The position numbers and the translations under genes were made by a program. Shown here in pieces: positions 1 through 9,662 of a stretch of DNA of 22,124 nt. Source of the stretch: Paramacrobiotus richtersi (lineage: Eukaryota; Tardigrada; Eutardigrada; Parachela; Macrobiotidae). Below the pieces are notes generated by a model. The model did not search any database and was not told the origin of the DNA. It saw only the letters and a list, made by a program, of their open reading frames with translations. The stretch lies in contig JAQGAU010000999.1 in NCBI GenBank assembly GCA_034698045.1, forward strand, positions 1 to 22,124, given 5' to 3'. Every line of letters begins with the position of its first letter. The first letter of the stretch is position 1.

Positions 1-1003
1 TTCCTCGCACTGGAGTCCAGTCAACATATTGCACAGCAACCCTGATGAATACTTGGTTCGCTTCAGAACTGAAAGCAAAAACGTTTCGTTAACTGTATGC
101 GCGTCTGAAATGTGGTTTTAACCTATGAGAAATACCGTTACTTTATCGTAATTCATGTACGGGATCTACCACAACATTTCGTGTGTTTCAAAAGCAAATC
201 AGCTGTCGTATGTTAAACCGTTTCGAAAAAGACGTGAATAATTAAAATCCCTGTAAAATAGCCTTTTGTATGCTTACTGGGAATCTCAGACTAGCGTACA
301 AAATGTGATATGATAACATCGAGTAACTGTTATAGAAGATACAGGATCATACAATACGGAAAAACATGGAAGATTTATGGAAAAACAGTGACAACAAATA
401 AATTTCTAGCTCAAGATCAGCGTCGCTTATTCGTTTATCTTATCTATCGGAAAAACGTATTGTGTCCGTTGTCTAACGCCGGCTACGGCGTATATCGTGG
501 CAGAGTGTGCGAAGGATATTTTATTGTTCCGTTCACTATATACGTTAATCTATATGCGGGGCTATATACTATAGATCAAGACTGTATTAAGATCAAGATC
601 CGGACATATACTACAGGTCAAGTGCCAACCTGGACCTACTGTAAAAGACTTGGTCGGCAAACGCATCAATCACTCCCTTGCAGCTGGAAGGCTGGGAAAA
701 GATCTGCAGTCCATTACAGATATTCTCTCCCATTGCGGCCAAGGTGCTCTGTGATGTGAAGGGTATGGCCAGCATTGTCTTCAGCGTCCCCACTGCCAGC
801 TTGCAGATGGAGCAGGTCCCGTCGCGGGTGCTAACTTTCTCTCGGCCCAAGAGGCTGTTCTGCAGAACCGATCGCCATGCCGCGTAGGATTCGCTGGTTT
901 CCCAGCTGTACTCTCGGGACCGGTCACTCTGGGCAGTATGCACCTGGGTCGCCGCAATCATACACAGAAGAAATGCTAGCATAACGCTGGAATAGAGTGC
1001 CAT
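1..1003 (-). CDS. Secreted saposin-B domain protein, 5' part, probably acid-sphingomyelinase-like
   Basis: Two exons are visible: 1003-640 and 68-1, joined in phase 1 across an intron at 639-69. The intron has donor GTAGGT and a pyrimidine-rich acceptor ending TTTCAG. The product starts with a hydrophobic signal peptide (about residues 1-24, MALYSSVMLAFLLCM...). A linker follows, then a saposin-B fold with all six cysteines: the CSIC pair, then ENIC, SSC, LLC and LQC. The last two are supplied by exon 2, which supports the join. Saposin-B modules bind lipids. A single N-terminal saposin domain after a signal peptide is the layout of acid sphingomyelinase-type phosphodiesterases, whose catalytic domain would lie beyond the left edge. 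That assignment is inference, because no catalytic residues are in view. A TATA box lies 81 bases upstream of the ATG. A stand-alone saposin-like protein is the main alternative. Confidence 0.75.
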
Positions 1004-1083
1004 TGTTGAGCAGTTCTAGTTCACCTCTGCAAACGAGCGGAATCTAACAGTCGACCTAATGAGATCTGTTTTCTAACCAGTAG

Positions 1084-1090
1084 TTTTATA
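1084..1090 (-). promoter_or_regulatory. TATA box of the saposin-B gene
   Basis: TATAAAA on the minus strand, 81 bases upstream of the ATG at 1003. The spacing allows transcription to start near 1055-1060 with a 5' leader of about 55 bases. Confidence 0.55.
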
Positions 1091-1726
1091 CGGCACGTAC
1101 CATTGTTTTTCGGAGGCTTATCGGTGAATCGTGATATTGGTACCAGTCTTAAGCGTTCGGAGATTAGATTGGACAAGACGCTTTACTAAAGTTTATCTGG
1201 AAGAATACAATTTACGCGTTACTGATATGAATTTAGTGATATCTTGTCTCAGGTTTCCCATGAGTGCGATAGCTTGGAATGCACATACGGAAACTGCATG
1301 TGAGTGGACAAGTCCAAGATGGGGAATAGAAAAAGTTTTATCTATATCCTCGAAACAAAACAAAGTCTGAAAAACTTCGACTTTTCAATAGTGCAGTGGG
1401 CCGTTATTGTCCTCCTTTCGGACAGGATTTCGTAATAGTTTGTCATATCTCTTTGTTCTGCTGCTCTTTGCATGGTTATGTTTGTACTGCGCCATTTTTT
1501 GTTTTAGTAGTTCGATCATTATTACTATTATGAGAAAATGCAGGCAACACATGATTACTCGTTTATGTACGAGTACTATGTCTCGGCATGCAACCAAAAC
1601 CCACTATCATGATATACTAAAACTGTAAAACATGGTATACATTTTCAAAATAGCACAGGTAACATGTTGGTAGATGCATTTGCACCTGATGCAGATTTGT
1701 ACTGACACTTGAGGCAGCAGTACCAT
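1091..1726. other. Intergenic; one possible orphan cysteine-rich exon
   Basis: No complete gene is seen. On the plus strand, 1253-1299 has the form of a small exon. A tract ending TTGTCTCAG precedes it and GTGAGT follows it. It reads VSHECDSLECTYGNC, a spacing that resembles a follistatin-type (FOLN) cysteine module. No partner exons were found, so it may be a gene fragment or chance. Confidence 0.2.
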
Positions 1727-1914
1727 CGCACGACTGGAGAAACAGGCCTCGCATATTGATTTTTTGAAGTGACTCTGAGTGACTGACTCTTCAGTCATGC
1801 TAGATATTATGTAGACACCAACATGGAGTGTTATGCGGTGTTATGGCTGCAATCTGCAACAATTAGATGTGCTCATGATACAGATACAAATTTTTCTGTT
1901 ATAATCTCGTGAAA
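1727..1914 (+). promoter_or_regulatory. 5' region of PDZ-A with a decayed TATA box and a likely 5'UTR intron
   Basis: This stretch aligns with the region upstream of PDZ-B. The shared landmarks are GCACGACTG, GGCCT, a TATTGATTTT element and a TTCAGTC/TACAGTC element. Where PDZ-B has TATAAA, this copy has GAGAAA (1737-1742). A likely non-coding intron runs from the GT at 1811 to the AG at 1866. Its acceptor, followed by ATGTGCTC, is conserved in the two paralogues. Confidence 0.4.
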
Positions 1915-2865
1915 ATGGGAAGTTCTGGAGCGTGTTTGGACTTCTCTTACTCAAATGTTCATAGCCAACCGGTATATCGAACAGTTGTCCTACAACGGCA
2001 ACGCGGAGACCCGAGTCTGGGATTACTAATTGTAAGTACTGTTTTGTCGGCCGTCGGATGCTAACTGCTTATCCTTAAGCTTATGGTGCTCAAGAAAACT
2101 AGAGTAAATTATGTGAAAAAACTGATGTTGTTAAAAAACTCATTTTAACTGATGGGAAATAAGTATGGCAAAAGCTTGTTTTATGTTGTTAGTCGGGTGG
2201 CGACGGATCGCCAGAAGATCCTTGGCCTATTTTCATTAAACGTGTCGATGCGAACGGAGTAGCCGCAAAAGATGGTAAGTAATTTTCCTTCGTAGAAGTA
2301 GAGTTTCGAGTGGGAACTGTCGAAAGTACAGAGCTTCGCAGAGTTGTAAAACAGTATCACAACCATCAATACCCGAACCGTCAGCATACATTGTTTCTAA
2401 ACCTAAATCTACAGCAGTTTTACTCTGAAAAGTGCTACGATTTATAGTTTAGCTTTTGAAAATTGGAATCTTGCAATAACTGAAGTTCTTGGATCCAACA
2501 AAACAACTATAGTATGTTTTGTATTTACTTACATAAACATGAAAAGTGCTGGTAATTACTATAATATGAAATTGACCATCTGCAGTATATTGGTCGGTTC
2601 AAGAAACTACAAAAATTAGTCCACACTCTGCGGAAAATGACAGACGATGTGATTTCCAGGTCGTTTGGAAGAAGGGGACAAGATAATCTCCATCAACGGA
2701 ACAAGTCTGGAAGGGGTCACGCAGGAGCGCGCCAAAAGCATCTTCGAGAGTGCCAAAGACACGGTCACGCTCGTTGTTATCGACGAAGCTCCCGTTCTGC
2801 AGAATAAATCCGGAGTGCAGTCCATAAATGAGACGGCGGCATCGGGACTACGGCGACGGCGTTAG
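1915..2865 (+). CDS. PDZ-A: small single-PDZ-domain protein with C-terminal tetra-arginine
   Basis: Exons 1915-2031, 2193-2274 and 2660-2865 give 134 aa. Phases are 0 and 1, with GTAAGT donors and AG acceptors. After about 20 N-terminal residues the protein is one PDZ domain. Strand bA is YRTVVLQR. The carboxylate-binding loop is SLGLLI, a variant of GLGF. Then come SGGDGS, PIFIKRVDANGVAAKDGRL, the EGDKIISINGTSL turn, helix aB (TQERAKSIF) and the last strand DTVTLVVI. PDZ domains bind protein C-termini to organise complexes. The residue where class I domains have histidine is Gln here. The protein ends ASGLRRRR. No signal peptide or membrane segment is seen, so it is probably cytoplasmic. The start ATG is supported by its alignment with the starts of PDZ-B and PDZ-C, with a shared SSGAC/CSGAC N-terminus. 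A and C also share intron sequence. Confidence 0.85.
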
Positions 2866-3466
2866 CCCCGACAAGCTCACTAGATATACTCGCCGTCCCA
2901 GCGTGGTCAATCCAAAAGAATGCAGCGGCAAGTCAGGATCTTCACAGCAATCGCATTGGTTGCGCAGCTTCGGATTTCGTTGTTTCGGCATCAAAATTAG
3001 CGCATTGATAAGAAAATCAAGAAACTAAAAACATTCTCGCAGATTTTTATTATTAATCTTTCAGGTTTGTATGTCAAATCTATTGGAGCTCGTACTGTGT
3101 GTTGCGCATTTCGAATACAACTTTCGAATGGAAGGAACTTGGTTTTACCAGGGCGATTTGTTTATATCTGCATAAATGACCAGTTAATTGACCATGTTTC
3201 CAGATTCGATTGTGCTCGCCTTTTGGTGCAGGTTTTAGTTGCAGACTCAGACCTAAATATTTTTTTAGCTGTTTAGCTCCCTTGCTTTCTGACTAGATAG
3301 ATGAATATACTGTGGCTATGCATACGATGCATTACACGCATTTCCTGTTACCTAACATGCCCATTCGGTCCGGGACTCCGGGTCATCTTGCCTTCGGCTT
3401 GAGCGTTTCTTAGGAAAATATCTTGTTAAGCTCACTCTGTCTGATGATGTCTGGCAGACTGGCACA
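2866..3466. other. 3' flank of PDZ-A and intergenic DNA
   Basis: The first 200 bases or so resemble the sequence after PDZ-C and PDZ-B: a shared AGCGTG...CATCC/CAATCC stretch and an AAAGAATGC stretch. They are therefore part of the duplicated unit, presumably 3'UTR. I saw no exact AATAAA signal and no further gene. Confidence 0.4.
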
Positions 3467-3472
3467 TATAAG
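3467..3472 (+). promoter_or_regulatory. TATA box (TATAAG) upstream of the CAP gene signal exon
   Basis: TATAAG lies 100 bases upstream of the ATG at 3567. This fits a short 5' leader and supports 3567 as a real first exon. Confidence 0.45.
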
Positions 3473-3566
3473 CAATTAAGCTTCCGCTGCTGTTGAAACT
3501 GCACCTTTCGTTAGCGCAACCGCCATTAACCTACCGTAACATTACCGATACTGACATACTGTTAAA

Positions 3567-5996
3567 ATGCATCTTCCGCTCGTCGTTATTGCCCACTGCG
3601 TACTTGGATACACAAAAGGTATTGTCATGTACTGAACAAGATATGTATCCGATAAGGGAAAGTTAATGGGTCTGCAGCTGAATTTTGAAAGTGTGAGGTC
3701 CACCCCTTTGGCCTTTTGATGATCTCAGACGTAAGGTAGCCGTGCAATGAATCAAGTCTGTAAGCCCAGATATCTGCATCTCCAAAGAAGAAGATTTGCT
3801 TCTTTTTGATGCTCCGCGCAGCACTACTGCCTGCGGGAAGCTCCTGCCCGAAACGATCGCCCAGATTAAGTCGCTCGTATCAAAGCCCAAACCTGTCCTG
3901 TGCACATGACCTTATATGTACAAGGGCTAAGTTGTACTTGTTGAAGAAGTGCTTATTTATTACAAAGGTGCTATAAACGGGATAAGGGTGTGTATCGAAT
4001 TCGAAGCGAATCCAGATATGGTACGGAGGTGGTAAACGAAGATACGGGTCCCGTACCCGCGCATTAACGTCCAATGCTTCGAGCAGTCGATTTACGGGTT
4101 GGAATCGGCCTACGTTTTGGTCTGTGTGTTGTGGGTCAACACGGATGCGGCAGCTGCGGAAGCCACGTTAATGTTGCTGGCATCGTGGCTTGTCCTGTCT
4201 AATCAGTGCTAGCTAGAGATACTTTTCTGTGCCATGTCGAGATCAACAACATTACCAACAACATTACGAAGATGTCAAGGGAAACGCTGGGATTTTCTTC
4301 AATCCTGCCGTATTGGGGATGTCAGCAGCATATGAAGAAAAGCCCGACCGTGTTACCCATTTCCCGTTCAGGAATGTAAAAGAGTAGGCTGGGACCTGAC
4401 CTGCCGTGATATAGTGGCCAGTGCATATGTTGAAGTGAACGCGAAGTAGGCCGGAATCGGATATGGAACTCAAGTTGTCGAAAACGCGAAGCGATGCCAC
4501 TATGCGTTCCTTTCCAAGTCTTCCACGTCAGTTGCTGACTTGAGGCACATTCGGATCCGCCTTTAGAAAAACTAGTCAATTCGTTGGACGGAGGATTCGT
4601 GAACGTTCTGCCAAGAGCCACGCACGAACTGCCGCCTACCAGATTAAACGTGTTAGTTTTGTCATGTTTACGGAAAACGCTGTATCGGGTACATTTTCTT
4701 ACAAGCGCAAAGACGAGCTGTGGGAGTATATGATGGTTTTTGTAATTCGTAACTCCGCGATATGCGCTCTTTGTTATGAAGATGTTGTGATTACTAGCTA
4801 TACAGCGTGTCTACCCGTTTTATCGATTCGATTCTTATAAACAGCGAACCGTGAATGTTAGTTGTTAAATTTTCTGCAGGTGCGTTCTGTTTTTCAGCTA
4901 AAACTTTGCCGCACATATTTCTAACCTAATATTTCAAACTGCCTTTAGGACAAATTGTGGTGGACACCAGCATTGCATCAGTGCAGCAGGCCATCGTTGA
5001 CCAGCACAACAAGATTCGCCGTGAGAAGCCGTCCACCGCCATGTTGAAGCTGTCATGGGATCCCGAAGCAGCCGCTCTTGCGCAGAAATGGGGTAACGTC
5101 TGTGATTTTGCTCAGCCTAAGGACTCTAATACTTATTTGAAAACGTCCAGTAAGTGACTCTGTACTTGTTCAACATGTAACGCCTGGTGGACATATGATT
5201 AGTAAAACCAAAGATTTGTTTACTCCAGAATTCAATCTCGGTCAGAACAGTGCTAGAAGCATCAGCGTAATGTCATGGAGTGCCGTTATCGATCTGTGGT
5301 ACAGCCAAATCTTTCAGTGAACTTTCACCCTGCATACGCCCAGTTCAGCTGTTGTCCGTGATTACACTGCGGTAAGAAATACGGGTCCTTAAACCAGATT
5401 GTAAAATGTCTTCCTTCCCACATGTCGCCTTTTGCGGATTTTACTTCTGTTATCTTTTAAATCGCCATACCGCATTTAAATAATGTGGAGCACGACGTTC
5501 TTGCTGGGATGCGCCTACAAGAACTGCGGAAGTTTCCATTTTTATGTTTGCGACTATGCACCAGCGTATGTACCCATTTGGTCGTCTTTTGCATAGTTGG
5601 CAGTGACATCTTATATTGCATCTATGGCTAATCTCCATTTATTTGATTTCAGGGGGAACATCTCTCCTAATGTCTACAGCCCCTACCATGCTGGTAAGGC
5701 CTGCGCCAAATGTCCAACTGCCTGCGATAATGGACTTTGCAGTAAGTAAATTCGGTTCTTTTAGCGACAATCTGCGTAGTTTAGCTTGCTGAAGTTTTGC
5801 TTCAGATAATTTAAAGCTGATCTGAATTGTAGCCAACCCTTCCCCATATACGAACCAGTACTGTAACTGCGAGAACGACTGCCAAGGAACCGGTGCATTC
5901 TTCCCAAAGGGCTGTGCTAGCACCCCAGCTTATCTGAACTCCTACAAAGCTTCCTGTCCGGCGACATGCAAATGCTTTGGAACTAAGATATACTAA
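3567..5996 (+). pseudogene. CAP-superfamily (SCP/CRISP-like) secreted protein gene, apparently broken
   Basis: Proposed exons: 3567-3618 (signal peptide MHLPLVVIAHCVLGYTKG), 4949-5149, 5229-5371, 5480-5565, 5653-5741 and 5833-5996. All joins agree in phase. The CAP core is clear: VDQHNKIRREKPSTAMLKLSW, GQNSA, WYSQ, RDYTA, MWSTTFLLGCAYKNC and YVCDYAPAGN. A cysteine-rich tail of CRISP/ICR type follows (CAKCPTACDNGLC...). CAP proteins are extracellular and serve varied roles in immunity, venom and reproduction. Three lesions are seen. An in-frame TGA at 5318-5320 falls between WYSQIFQ and TFTLHT. No AG acceptor precedes exon 5480, where AA stands at 5478-5479. The conserved His before YT is Asp. 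The first exon is the least certain part, since its 1.3 kb intron is unusually long here. A nearer alternative at 4857 (MLVVKFSAG) has the same phase. Confidence 0.7.
3663..4621 (-). other. Overlapping open frames inside the CAP intron, possibly a nested or decayed minus-strand gene
   Basis: This part of the long CAP intron is more GC-rich and less stop-laden than typical introns here. On the minus strand, three stretches read like protein: about 4517-4264 (contains GLLRVHFNICTGHYITAGQV), about 4130-3880 (contains RVRDPYLRLPPPYHIWIRFE) and 3905-3663. No start, consistent splice joins or family could be assigned. The plus strand also has open pieces, for example 3768-3910, so the coding strand is not proven. 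It could be a nested gene, a dead gene, or antisense shadow. Confidence 0.25.
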
Positions 5997-6402
5997 ATGA
6001 AGTCATAGATAGTAAGAGCGGAAATACTGGATAATATTTACAGTATCACGCACATGCGATGCATAAATTTAATATCATGGACCGCACACAGTTTGCTTAA
6101 GGTCCCTACAGGTACCTTTCCCTGATGCACTTCTTGTACAGGTATCGTGTACGAGATGCACATAAGTGTTCTTGTAATGCAAGCGTCTGGAAAGTGTTAT
6201 CTAGGCGGTATCTGTGCTACAGTGATATCAAATAAAAATTACTATCCATTTAGGTACATACCAGCTACAGCGCCGCGAAGCGTAAATGACAAAATAAAAA
6301 CGTTGTAGGAGTACGTAATTACGTATCGAGAGATATGTGAAGTCATTGCGGATGCGGGATGTGTGTACTAGTACAGGCACTGTTATTACCCGCAGCACGA
6401 CT
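5997..6402. other. CAP 3'UTR and PDZ-B upstream intergenic DNA
   Basis: An AATAAA signal for the CAP transcript lies at 6231-6236, and a second A-rich AATAAA-like site near 6293. A 14-base palindrome, TACGTAATTACGTA, is at 6312-6325. No gene is seen. Confidence 0.45.
6231..6236 (+). terminator. Polyadenylation signal of the CAP gene
   Basis: AATAAA, about 235 bases after the CAP stop codon and before the PDZ-B TATA box. Confidence 0.5.
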
Positions 6403-6613
6403 GTATAAACGGGCCTGTTGGAGTCTCCTGTATTGATTTTGGCAGGTGATTCTGAGACGACTGCCTGTACAGTCTTGGCTATGGTAAGTACTTATTATAC
6501 ATTACGTAGATGCAGGAATGCAGTGCTGGCAACGATCGAATGTAGTTACTACTTTACAACGATCAGATGTACTCGTTCCGACAAAGTTCTCTTTTGCTTT
6601 TGCTCTGTTGAAA
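6403..6613 (+). promoter_or_regulatory. PDZ-B promoter with intact TATA box and 5'UTR intron
   Basis: TATAAA is at 6403-6408. Downstream come TATTGATTTT and CTGTACAGTC elements shared with the other two PDZ copies. A likely 83-base 5'UTR intron runs from GTAAGT (6484) to ATCAG (6566). Its acceptor position matches those in PDZ-A and PDZ-C. An ATG just after the acceptor opens a 14-codon upstream frame that stops before the main ATG at 6614, so leaky scanning or reinitiation would be needed. Confidence 0.5.
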
Positions 6614-8013
6614 ATGGACTGTTCTGGAGCGTGTTTCAACTTTTCGGATCTGCAAATGCCCTGGAATAAGTTTCTTCCAGAATTCCAAAAGGTACTTGAT
6701 TATCTGAGCCAGCTGGAAATGAGAGTAAATGTTCTGCAAGCACGAAATAAAGATCTGGAGGATCAGCTGAACCGTGTGCGCAGTAGCCTTGCATCTGAGG
6801 CAACGGTCACTCCACCGAGTCACCATGTGGTCGGCATCACGCAGGAAAGCATCAACAAATCTAACACCGCAATGGAACAGATTTGTGAGCGACTGTATCT
6901 TCTGGAGTGCGCGCAGGAAAGCGATCAGGGCCGTGAAACATATCACATGGGAAATCTGGAACCAGCAGCCGAACACCGCTGGAAAGCGCACAAAATCGAA
7001 CCACCACATCTTACAACAACCCGCAAACCACCGAAAGACGAAATTACCCCTTCAAAAACTAGTCAGTTTACATGGTAAGTAACTGCTGCAAAGCTTGGTT
7101 CGCCAAACTGATAAGTACCAAGCCCGATGATGAATTTCAGAATTAAGGGATTTACATTTTTTTTCATGGTTTAATTGTGTAATCATGGTGTTTATTTGTA
7201 GTCAGCCGGAATATCGAACAATTATCCTACATCGCGGACAGCGCGGTCTGGGATTTTCCATTGTAAATGCTCGAATTAGGCCGTTCATTGATATTATTGG
7301 ATAACTGCTTATCTTATGGAAATTACTTGAAAAACTAATCGCTTGTTGTTAGGTGGGTGGTTGCGGATTTCCACAAGGAGATTTTCCAATTATTGTCAAA
7401 GAAACCTCTGCCAACGGAGCGGCAGATGGTAAGTACTCGCATTAGTATATAGCAAGTCTCTGTATTGAATCCTGTTTGTCACTTTTGAGTCATACAATGA
7501 CACGACTCGAAACGTGAAAATTAATCCATTTTTCACGTAAAAGCACTGTTAAAGCAGTATGAGGACTCCGTGCAGTGCTAAAACATGAATATACCACATT
7601 GTTCTTTTTTATGTGAAGTTCTTAAAATTTCCTTAAGCAACTTCGATTTTTGCTCTAAAATTAAATATCGTAAATTCATATTTATCAGAACGCCGTAAAT
7701 AAAATCAAAGCTGCAAAATGCACTATGAGGAAAATTAAATGTTTTATGATTAAAATTCCACAAGAAATACTACATAAAACATTTTCCAGGTCGTTTAAAA
7801 CCGGGCGACCAGATAATCTCGGTCAACGGAGAAAGTCTGGGAACGGCCACGCCCGACTGCATCGTGAGTATTTTTAAGAATGCCGAAGATCCGATCACGC
7901 TGGTCGTTATCCGCCCATACGCAACTCCTACACATTCGACACCGACTGACGAAAATCCTGTGCTGGATGACAAAATCCGGAATCTATTCCATAAATGGCG
8001 TCGCAACATCTGA
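6614..8013 (+). CDS. PDZ-B: coiled-coil plus PDZ protein with a shifted C-terminus
   Basis: Exons 6614-7074, 7202-7262, 7353-7428 and 7790-8013 give 273 aa, with phases 2, 0 and 1. The N-terminal MDCSGACFNFSD matches PDZ-A. About 140 residues absent from A and C follow. They include a clear heptad coiled coil at residues 24-60 (VLDYLSQLEMRVNVLQARNK) and a Thr/Pro/Lys-rich linker. The PDZ domain follows from about residue 155: EYRTIILHR, loop GLGFSI, VGGCGF, PIIVKETSANGAADG, GDQIISVNGESL, aB helix starting TPDC, and DPITLVV. Coiled coils usually mediate oligomerisation, so this paralogue may scaffold as a multimer (inference). One extra A near 7971 relative to A and C shifts the end to DKIRNLFHKWRRNI and removes the RRRR tail. 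The start is chosen by homology; an in-frame open stretch upstream reaches 6518. Confidence 0.8.
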
Positions 8014-8568
8014 AATACGGCGACGTCGTTATAGCCGGGACTGTGATTATCGATTCCCAGGATATCCGCTGTCCCAGTGGGGTCATCCCATTTTTTATTT
8101 TTTGGGGAAGAAAGGATAGGCCTGCCTCTGACACAAATTTGGTTTGAGACCACGTTCACAAATTGCGTTGATTCCTGGAGTTCGAAACTTTACTGGAAAG
8201 GCAGAGCAACCACTGCAAACTAGCCGAGACTGGCATGCATTCCCAAAGATGGAGGAAAGTTTGCGTATCTTCAATATACTGCGTGTACGCGGATATTTCC
8301 GCTTATTATCAGTTTTATGGACATTGAAAATGCGGCGCCATGTGGTTTCTGGACACTTTATAGAACTCAGTATGAATCAGAATACGGATATATCAAGCCA
8401 ATAAACCTTGCAGTTTGAACGACAAACCGTCGACGGTTGATTCAATGCGCAGAAATGGACTTTTGACCTTTTACACTACAGAACAAACCTGTATGAAGAT
8501 CTGTGGAAACTGATATCAAAATCGCATTGGTGCCTCGCGCACAGCCCCACGCATACAGACTGTGCAGG
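8014..8568. other. PDZ-B 3' flank
   Basis: The first part aligns with the end of the PDZ-A and PDZ-C reading frames: CGGCGACGTCGTTATAGCC corresponds to their arginine codons and stop. AATAAA at 8400-8405 is a plausible polyadenylation signal. No separate gene is seen up to the next promoter. Confidence 0.45.
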
Positions 8569-8574
8569 TATAAA
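8569..8574 (+). promoter_or_regulatory. TATA box of the cysteine-repeat gene
   Basis: TATAAA within GCAGGTATAAAATACCGG, 143 bases upstream of the ATG at 8712. A start of transcription near GCAGTT (about 8608) would be usual spacing. Confidence 0.55.
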
Positions 8575-8711
8575 ATACCGGTAAGGGTGAAGTAAAGGCT
8601 GCAAAGCGCAGTTCGTGTCTTTATCATTTGGACAACATAGCAGCGTTGCTAACTTGCTAGTGGTTTGTGGACCGTTATGCCATATAAACCATTTCTACCG
8701 AAAAAGCCAGC

Positions 8712-9291
8712 ATGAATGCGACAGTCCGAGTTATCATCTTTATGGCGGTTGCGGTCCTTACTTTATATCCATCAGGTACATCAATGTAGAGTGCTCATAA
8801 TCAACAACGTATGGAACTATAGTAACCGGTTCTGATGTATGGTTCCAGTTTTGTTCTGCTTTTCCGCATTGAACATATGGATACTGACATGATTCGCACT
8901 TCTAGCATACAGCAGAAGAATCAGCGCCCAGAATGGCAATGTCTGCCAGCCGGGATCCGACCCTTGCGGCAACACCTGTTTCGATCCTACCGACGAAGAA
9001 TGCGTCGATGGCCGCATCAAAGTCATACCTCTCGCTCAGTGTGGTTGGGGAGAGGAGCGCTGCGGTCGCCGATGCTACAAACGACACGATCAAACGTGCA
9101 CTAGTGGTACCGTCTGTAACTGGGGCGAAGCAGTATGTGGCAGGCGCTGCTACAACAAGCTCGAACACACGTGCATAAACGGGACGGTATGCAACTGGGG
9201 CGAAGCGGCCTGCGGCGGACGCTGTTACGACAAGTATGACCAAAACTGCAGAAATGGGAGGGTATGCCAACGGGGTGAAACCGGATGTTGA
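8712..9291 (+). CDS. Small secreted protein of 25-residue cysteine repeats
   Basis: Exons 8712-8775 and 8906-9291 join in phase 1 to give 149 aa. Residues 1-20 or so form a signal peptide (VRVIIFMAVAVLTLYPS). After an N-terminal CQPGSDPCGNTC segment come tandem units of 25 residues with the pattern C-N-W-G-E-A-x-C-G-x-R-C-Y-x6-C-x2-G-x-V. Each unit has four cysteines, so the product should be disulfide-rich and extracellular. The pattern vaguely recalls short carbohydrate-binding cysteine modules (Carb_bind-like), but I cannot assign it. The fourth unit is cut by TGA at 9289-9291 just after its second cysteine, while repeat-like sequence (QRCYQR) continues in frame beyond. The gene has its own TATA box and an AATAAA at 9534. 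Confidence 0.8.
9040..9291 (+). repeat. Tandem 75-bp coding repeat, three full units and a cut fourth
   Basis: Units start at cysteine codons 9040, 9115, 9190 and 9265. Units 2 and 3 share the 17-base core AACTGGGGCGAAGC plus CGCTG(C/T)TAC. Repeat-like sequence continues after the stop at 9291 and fades near 9340. Confidence 0.75.
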
Positions 9292-9533
9292 CAGCGGTGC
9301 TACCAAAGATCGGCGGAAAACGTTTTACCAATGGAGTAGAGTAGGGTGTTATAGCGCGTGGGAAGAAACCGTGCAGAGTTATATTGTAATCGACGATTTG
9401 AGGAGAAGTGCAGCTGCTCATACTGCTTGTATACAGATGTACTGTTATCGTTGTTGGGCTGCACTGTTCCCGCCATGCATACTAAGTAGAGACATCTGAT
9501 TCACTTTGATTATACATGGTAAACCGCAGTACC

Positions 9534-9539
9534 AATAAA
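9534..9539 (+). terminator. Polyadenylation signal of the cysteine-repeat gene
   Basis: AATAAA, 243 bases after the stop codon; no competing gene lies between. Confidence 0.5.
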
Positions 9540-9662
9540 GGAAAATCCTGTAATATAACAAGTATAATCTCCTAATTGTAAGACTGATGACAAACCCAAC
9601 ATGATTACGTACGAGTACGGATAGAAGCCCAACAGTACTACTTCTCTTCTACGGATTAATAG

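Noticed and set aside
310..759. A 149-residue plus-strand open frame
   Set aside because: It overlaps the intron and first exon of the minus-strand saposin gene. It has no domain, and the minus frame has a signal peptide and six matching cysteines.
3770..3910. A second exon at 3770 for the signal exon at 3567, giving a separate small secreted protein
   Set aside because: The phase would fit, but the resulting protein has no recognisable pattern and the CAP exon at 4949 fits the same phase. It was kept only as an alternative.
6563..7009. A 148-residue minus-strand frame over the PDZ-B coiled-coil exon
   Set aside because: It is antisense to a spliced exon with a clear coiled coil and conserved N-terminus, and it has no domain of its own.
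8902..9421. Overlapping minus- and plus-strand frames over the cysteine-repeat gene
   Set aside because: They are shadows produced by the 75-bp repeats. Only the frame with phase-matched signal exon and regular cysteines is credible.
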